A program made the translations under genes and the position numbers. Below the pieces are notes generated by a model, which did no database searches, was not told the DNA's origin, and saw only the letters and a list, made by a program, of their open reading frames with translations. DNA of 6,769 nt from Collinsella sp. AF02-46-1 (GTDB lineage: Bacteria > Actinomycetota > Coriobacteriia > Coriobacteriales > Coriobacteriaceae): assembly GCA_934876235.1 (NCBI GenBank), contig CAKXKM010000091.1, positions 1 through 6,769 on the forward strand, read 5' to 3'. This document shows positions 4,478 through 6,769 of this stretch, in pieces (the first letter of the stretch is position 1; every line of letters starts with the position of its first letter).

Positions 4478-6700
4478 ATGAAGATCATCAAGCGCAGCGG
4501 CACCGAGGTTACCTTTGACATCGACAAGATCGTCAATGCGATCCGCGCCGCAAACTTGGAGGTCGAGGAGGGCTCTCGCCTTACCGACCGCCAGGTGATC
4601 TATGCGGCACAAAATGTTGCCGAGGCATGCGAGAAGGCCGGCCATACCGTATCGGTCGAGGAGATCCAGGATCTGGTCGAGGACGAGATCATGCGTCTCG
4701 ACTGCTACGAGGTTGCTCGCCACTACATCATCTACCGCTATGTTCAGAGCCTGAAGCGCCAGAAGAACACGACCGACGACAAGATCCTGTCGCTGATCGA
4801 GTGCAATAACGAAGAGGTCAAGCAGGAGAACTCTAACAAGAACCCGACCGTCAACTCCGTCCAGCGCGATTACATGGCCGGCGAGATCTCCAAGGACCTG
4901 ACGCAGCGCGTGCTGCTGCCCCAGGAGATCGTGGACGCCCACAACGAGGGCCTGATTCATTTCCACGATTCGGACTATTTCGCTCAGCACATGCACAACT
5001 GCGACCTGGTGAACCTGGAGGATATGCTCCAGAACGGTACTGTTATCTCGGGTACGCTGATTGAGAAGCCGCACAGCTTCTCGACGGCTTGCAACATCGC
5101 GACGCAGATCATCGCCCAGGTTGCTTCCTCCCAGTACGGTGGCCAGTCGATTTCGCTGACCCATCTTGCCCCGTTCGTCGAGGTGAGCCGTCAGAAGATT
5201 CGCGGCGAGGTCGCCCGCGAGCTCGAGGAGCTCGGCGTTTCCGCATCTCCCGAAAAGGTCCGCGAGGTTGTTGAGGACCGCCTGCGTGACGAGATCCGTC
5301 GCGGCGTCCAGACTATTCAGTATCAGGTCGTGACCCTTATGACCACGAATGGCCAGGCGCCGTTCGTGACGGTCTTTATGTATCTCAATGAGGCCCGTAC
5401 GCCCCAGGAGAAGCACGACCTTGCCATGATTGTGGAGGAGACGCTTCGTCAGCGCTATGAGGGCGTTAAGAACGAAGCCGGCGTGTGGATCACCCCGGCA
5501 TTCCCCAAGCTCATCTACGTGCTCGAGGACGATAACATTCGCGAGGATTCGCCGTACTTCTATCTGACCAAGCTCGCCGCCAAGTGCACCGCCAAGCGCA
5601 TGGTGCCCGACTACATCTCCGAGAAGAAGATGCGCGAGCTTAAGCTGTCTAAGGGCGAGACTGCCGGCAACGGCGATTGCTACACCTGCATGGGTTGCCG
5701 CAGTTTCCTGACGCCCGACCGTTCGGGCAACGGCTTTAACAATGTCGCCAACGCGCTGAACTATGACCCGACCAAGCCTAAGTACTACGGTCGCTTTAAC
5801 CAGGGTGTTGTGACGATCAACCTTCCCGATGTCGCGCTGAGCTCGCATCAGGACATGGATAAGTTCTGGAAGATCTTCGACGAGCGCCTTGAGCTGTGCC
5901 ATCGTGCCCTGCTGTGCCGTCATGAGCGCCTGATGGGCACGCTTTCGGATGCCGCGCCGATTCTTTGGCAGTACGGCGCCCTGGCGCGTCTGAAGAAGGG
6001 CGAGACGATCGACAAGCTGCTCGTGGGCGGCTATTCCACCATCAGCCTGGGCTATGCCGGCCTGTATGAGTGCGTCAAGTACATGACGGGTCACAGCCAC
6101 ACCGAGAAGGAGGGCACGCCGTTCGCCATGGCCGTCATGCAGCGCATGAACGACAGGTGCGCGGAGTGGAAGGCCGAAAGTGATATCGATTTCTCGCTGT
6201 ACGGTACGCCGTTGGAGTCGACGACCTACAAGTTCGCCAAGTGCCTGCAGCGTCGTTTTGGCATTATCCCGGGCGTGACGGACAAGGGCTACATTACTAA
6301 CAGCTATCACGTCCATGTGTCCGAGGAGATCGATGCCTTCGACAAACTTAAGTTTGAAGGCATGTTCCAGCAGCTTTCGCCGGGCGGTGCTATCTCCTAC
6401 GTTGAGGTTCCCAACATGCAGGACAACCTCAAGGCTGTCATTCGCGTGATGCAGTACATCTACGACAACATCATGTACGCCGAGCTCAACACCAAGAGCG
6501 ATTACTGCCAGGTGTGCGGCTACGATGGCGAGATCAAGATTGTCGAGGATGACGGCAAGCTGGTGTGGGAGTGCCCCAGCTGCGGCAACCGCGACCAGGA
6601 GAAGATGAACGTCGCTCGTCGTACGTGCGGCTACATCGGTACCCAGTTCTGGAACCAGGGCCGAACCGAGGAGATCCGCGACCGCGTGCTGCATCTCTAA
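4478..6700 (+). CDS. nrdD: Anaerobic ribonucleoside-triphosphate reductase (class III)
   Basis: A cytoplasmic glycyl-radical enzyme that reduces ribonucleoside triphosphates to dNTPs without oxygen. It needs the radical-SAM activase NrdG to form its radical. Its 740 residues are close to the usual length (E. coli about 710). An N-terminal ATP-cone (about 3-92, KRSGTEVTFDIDKI) should sense ATP/dATP for overall activity control. In the barrel, C175 (MHNCDLVNLEDM) and the CMGC pair C404/C407 match the conserved active-site cysteines, one of the latter pair carrying the thiyl radical. An extra C401 makes CxxCxxC. A zinc ribbon is formed by C677, C680, C699 and C702 (CQVCG...CPSCG). The radical glycine is G718 in RRTCGYIG, 22 residues from the end. 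Formate is the likely reductant, by analogy with E. coli. Codon use looks more biased than in the signalling genes, fitting high expression. It is preceded by an NrdR box, a promoter and a structured leader. nrdG is not seen in the 69 bases that follow. Confidence 0.98.
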   Translation: MKIIKRSGTEVTFDIDKIVNAIRAANLEVEEGSRLTDRQVIYAAQNVAEACEKAGHTVSVEEIQDLVEDEIMRLDCYEVARHYIIYRYVQSLKRQKNTTDDKILSLIECNNEEVKQENSNKNPTVNSVQRDYMAGEISKDLTQRVLLPQEIVDAHNEGLIHFHDSDYFAQHMHNCDLVNLEDMLQNGTVISGTLIEKPHSFSTACNIATQIIAQVASSQYGGQSISLTHLAPFVEVSRQKIRGEVARELEELGVSASPEKVREVVEDRLRDEIRRGVQTIQYQVVTLMTTNGQAPFVTVFMYLNEARTPQEKHDLAMIVEETLRQRYEGVKNEAGVWITPAFPKLIYVLEDDNIREDSPYFYLTKLAAKCTAKRMVPDYISEKKMRELKLSKGETAGNGDCYTCMGCRSFLTPDRSGNGFNNVANALNYDPTKPKYYGRFNQGVVTINLPDVALSSHQDMDKFWKIFDERLELCHRALLCRHERLMGTLSDAAPILWQYGALARLKKGETIDKLLVGGYSTISLGYAGLYECVKYMTGHSHTEKEGTPFAMAVMQRMNDRCAEWKAESDIDFSLYGTPLESTTYKFAKCLQRRFGIIPGVTDKGYITNSYHVHVSEEIDAFDKLKFEGMFQQLSPGGAISYVEVPNMQDNLKAVIRVMQYIYDNIMYAELNTKSDYCQVCGYDGEIKIVEDDGKLVWECPSCGNRDQEKMNVARRTCGYIGTQFWNQGRTEEIRDRVLHL

Positions 6701-6769
6701 TACCGCTCCGGGGCTGAACCGAGAGGGCCGCTTGGGCATTTGCTCGCTATTTCGGACAGTCCTGCGCAA

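Noticed and set aside
4273..4518. 81-codon plus-strand frame across the nrdD leader and start
   Set aside because: It overlaps the nrdD start out of frame, has no ribosome site, and has low-complexity Arg-rich composition.
4454..6769. 771-codon open frame on the minus strand opposite nrdD
   Set aside because: It is the antisense shadow of nrdD. Biased GC-rich codons leave few stops on the opposite strand, and the translated sequence is repetitive and Val/Leu/Ala/His-rich with no family features.
6721..6769. Possible start of a downstream gene (GAGAGGG then TTG at 6732)
   Set aside because: Only 12 codons are visible, the start would be a TTG with a tight 4-base spacing, and the residues do not resemble the NrdG N-terminus.
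1..6769. CRISPR array, insertion sequence or intact prophage
   Set aside because: No regularly spaced direct repeats with spacers, no transposase-like protein and no phage structural genes are visible. The only short tandem repeat is the 12-base one at 3849-3884.

Overview
The window looks like chromosomal DNA from a strictly anaerobic, fairly GC-rich actinobacterium, most likely a Coriobacteriia gut species of the Collinsella type. This rests on gene content (an oxygen-sensitive class III ribonucleotide reductase next to SpoIIE/STAS/HATPase partner-switching proteins), codon use and tRNA-promoter style. It is inference, not a database match.

Layout. Positions 1-117 are non-coding with several inverted repeats. 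A promoter (135-164) drives tRNA-Leu(GAG) (222-311), which ends in a strong intrinsic terminator (323-346). Only 23 bases after that terminator begins a 781-residue PAS-GAF-SpoIIE-type PP2C phosphatase (370-2715). It is followed 81 bases later by a 248-residue protein that fuses a STAS (anti-anti-sigma) domain to an HATPase (anti-sigma kinase) domain (2797-3543). A second promoter with the same unusual upstream element then drives tRNA-Gly(GCC) and tRNA-Val(GAC), which lie 3 bases apart and end in a 10-bp hairpin terminator.

The stretch 3803-4477 has no convincing intact gene. Its first half holds a minus-strand reading frame (3822-4161) that may be the decayed remnant of a gene in an element once inserted beside tRNA-Val, with 12-bp tandem repeats at its 3' end. 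Its second half holds a near-perfect NrdR box, a good sigma-70-type promoter and a leader of about 220 bases able to form several hairpins. These serve the last gene, nrdD (4478-6700), the complete anaerobic ribonucleoside-triphosphate reductase with ATP-cone, active-site cysteines, zinc ribbon and glycyl-radical site. Its activase gene nrdG is not visible before the window ends.

How the genes work together. The phosphatase and the STAS-HATPase protein form a signalling pair: the sensory phosphatase should dephosphorylate the STAS serine, and the HATPase domain should rephosphorylate it. No sigma factor is encoded nearby, so the output is unknown. The nrdD unit is separate and supplies dNTPs under anaerobic growth, with control by NrdR at the promoter and probably by ATP/dATP at the ATP-cone. 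The most unusual points are the fused partner switch without a local target, the structured nrdD leader, the orphan frame beside tRNA-Val and the shared tRNA promoter element.
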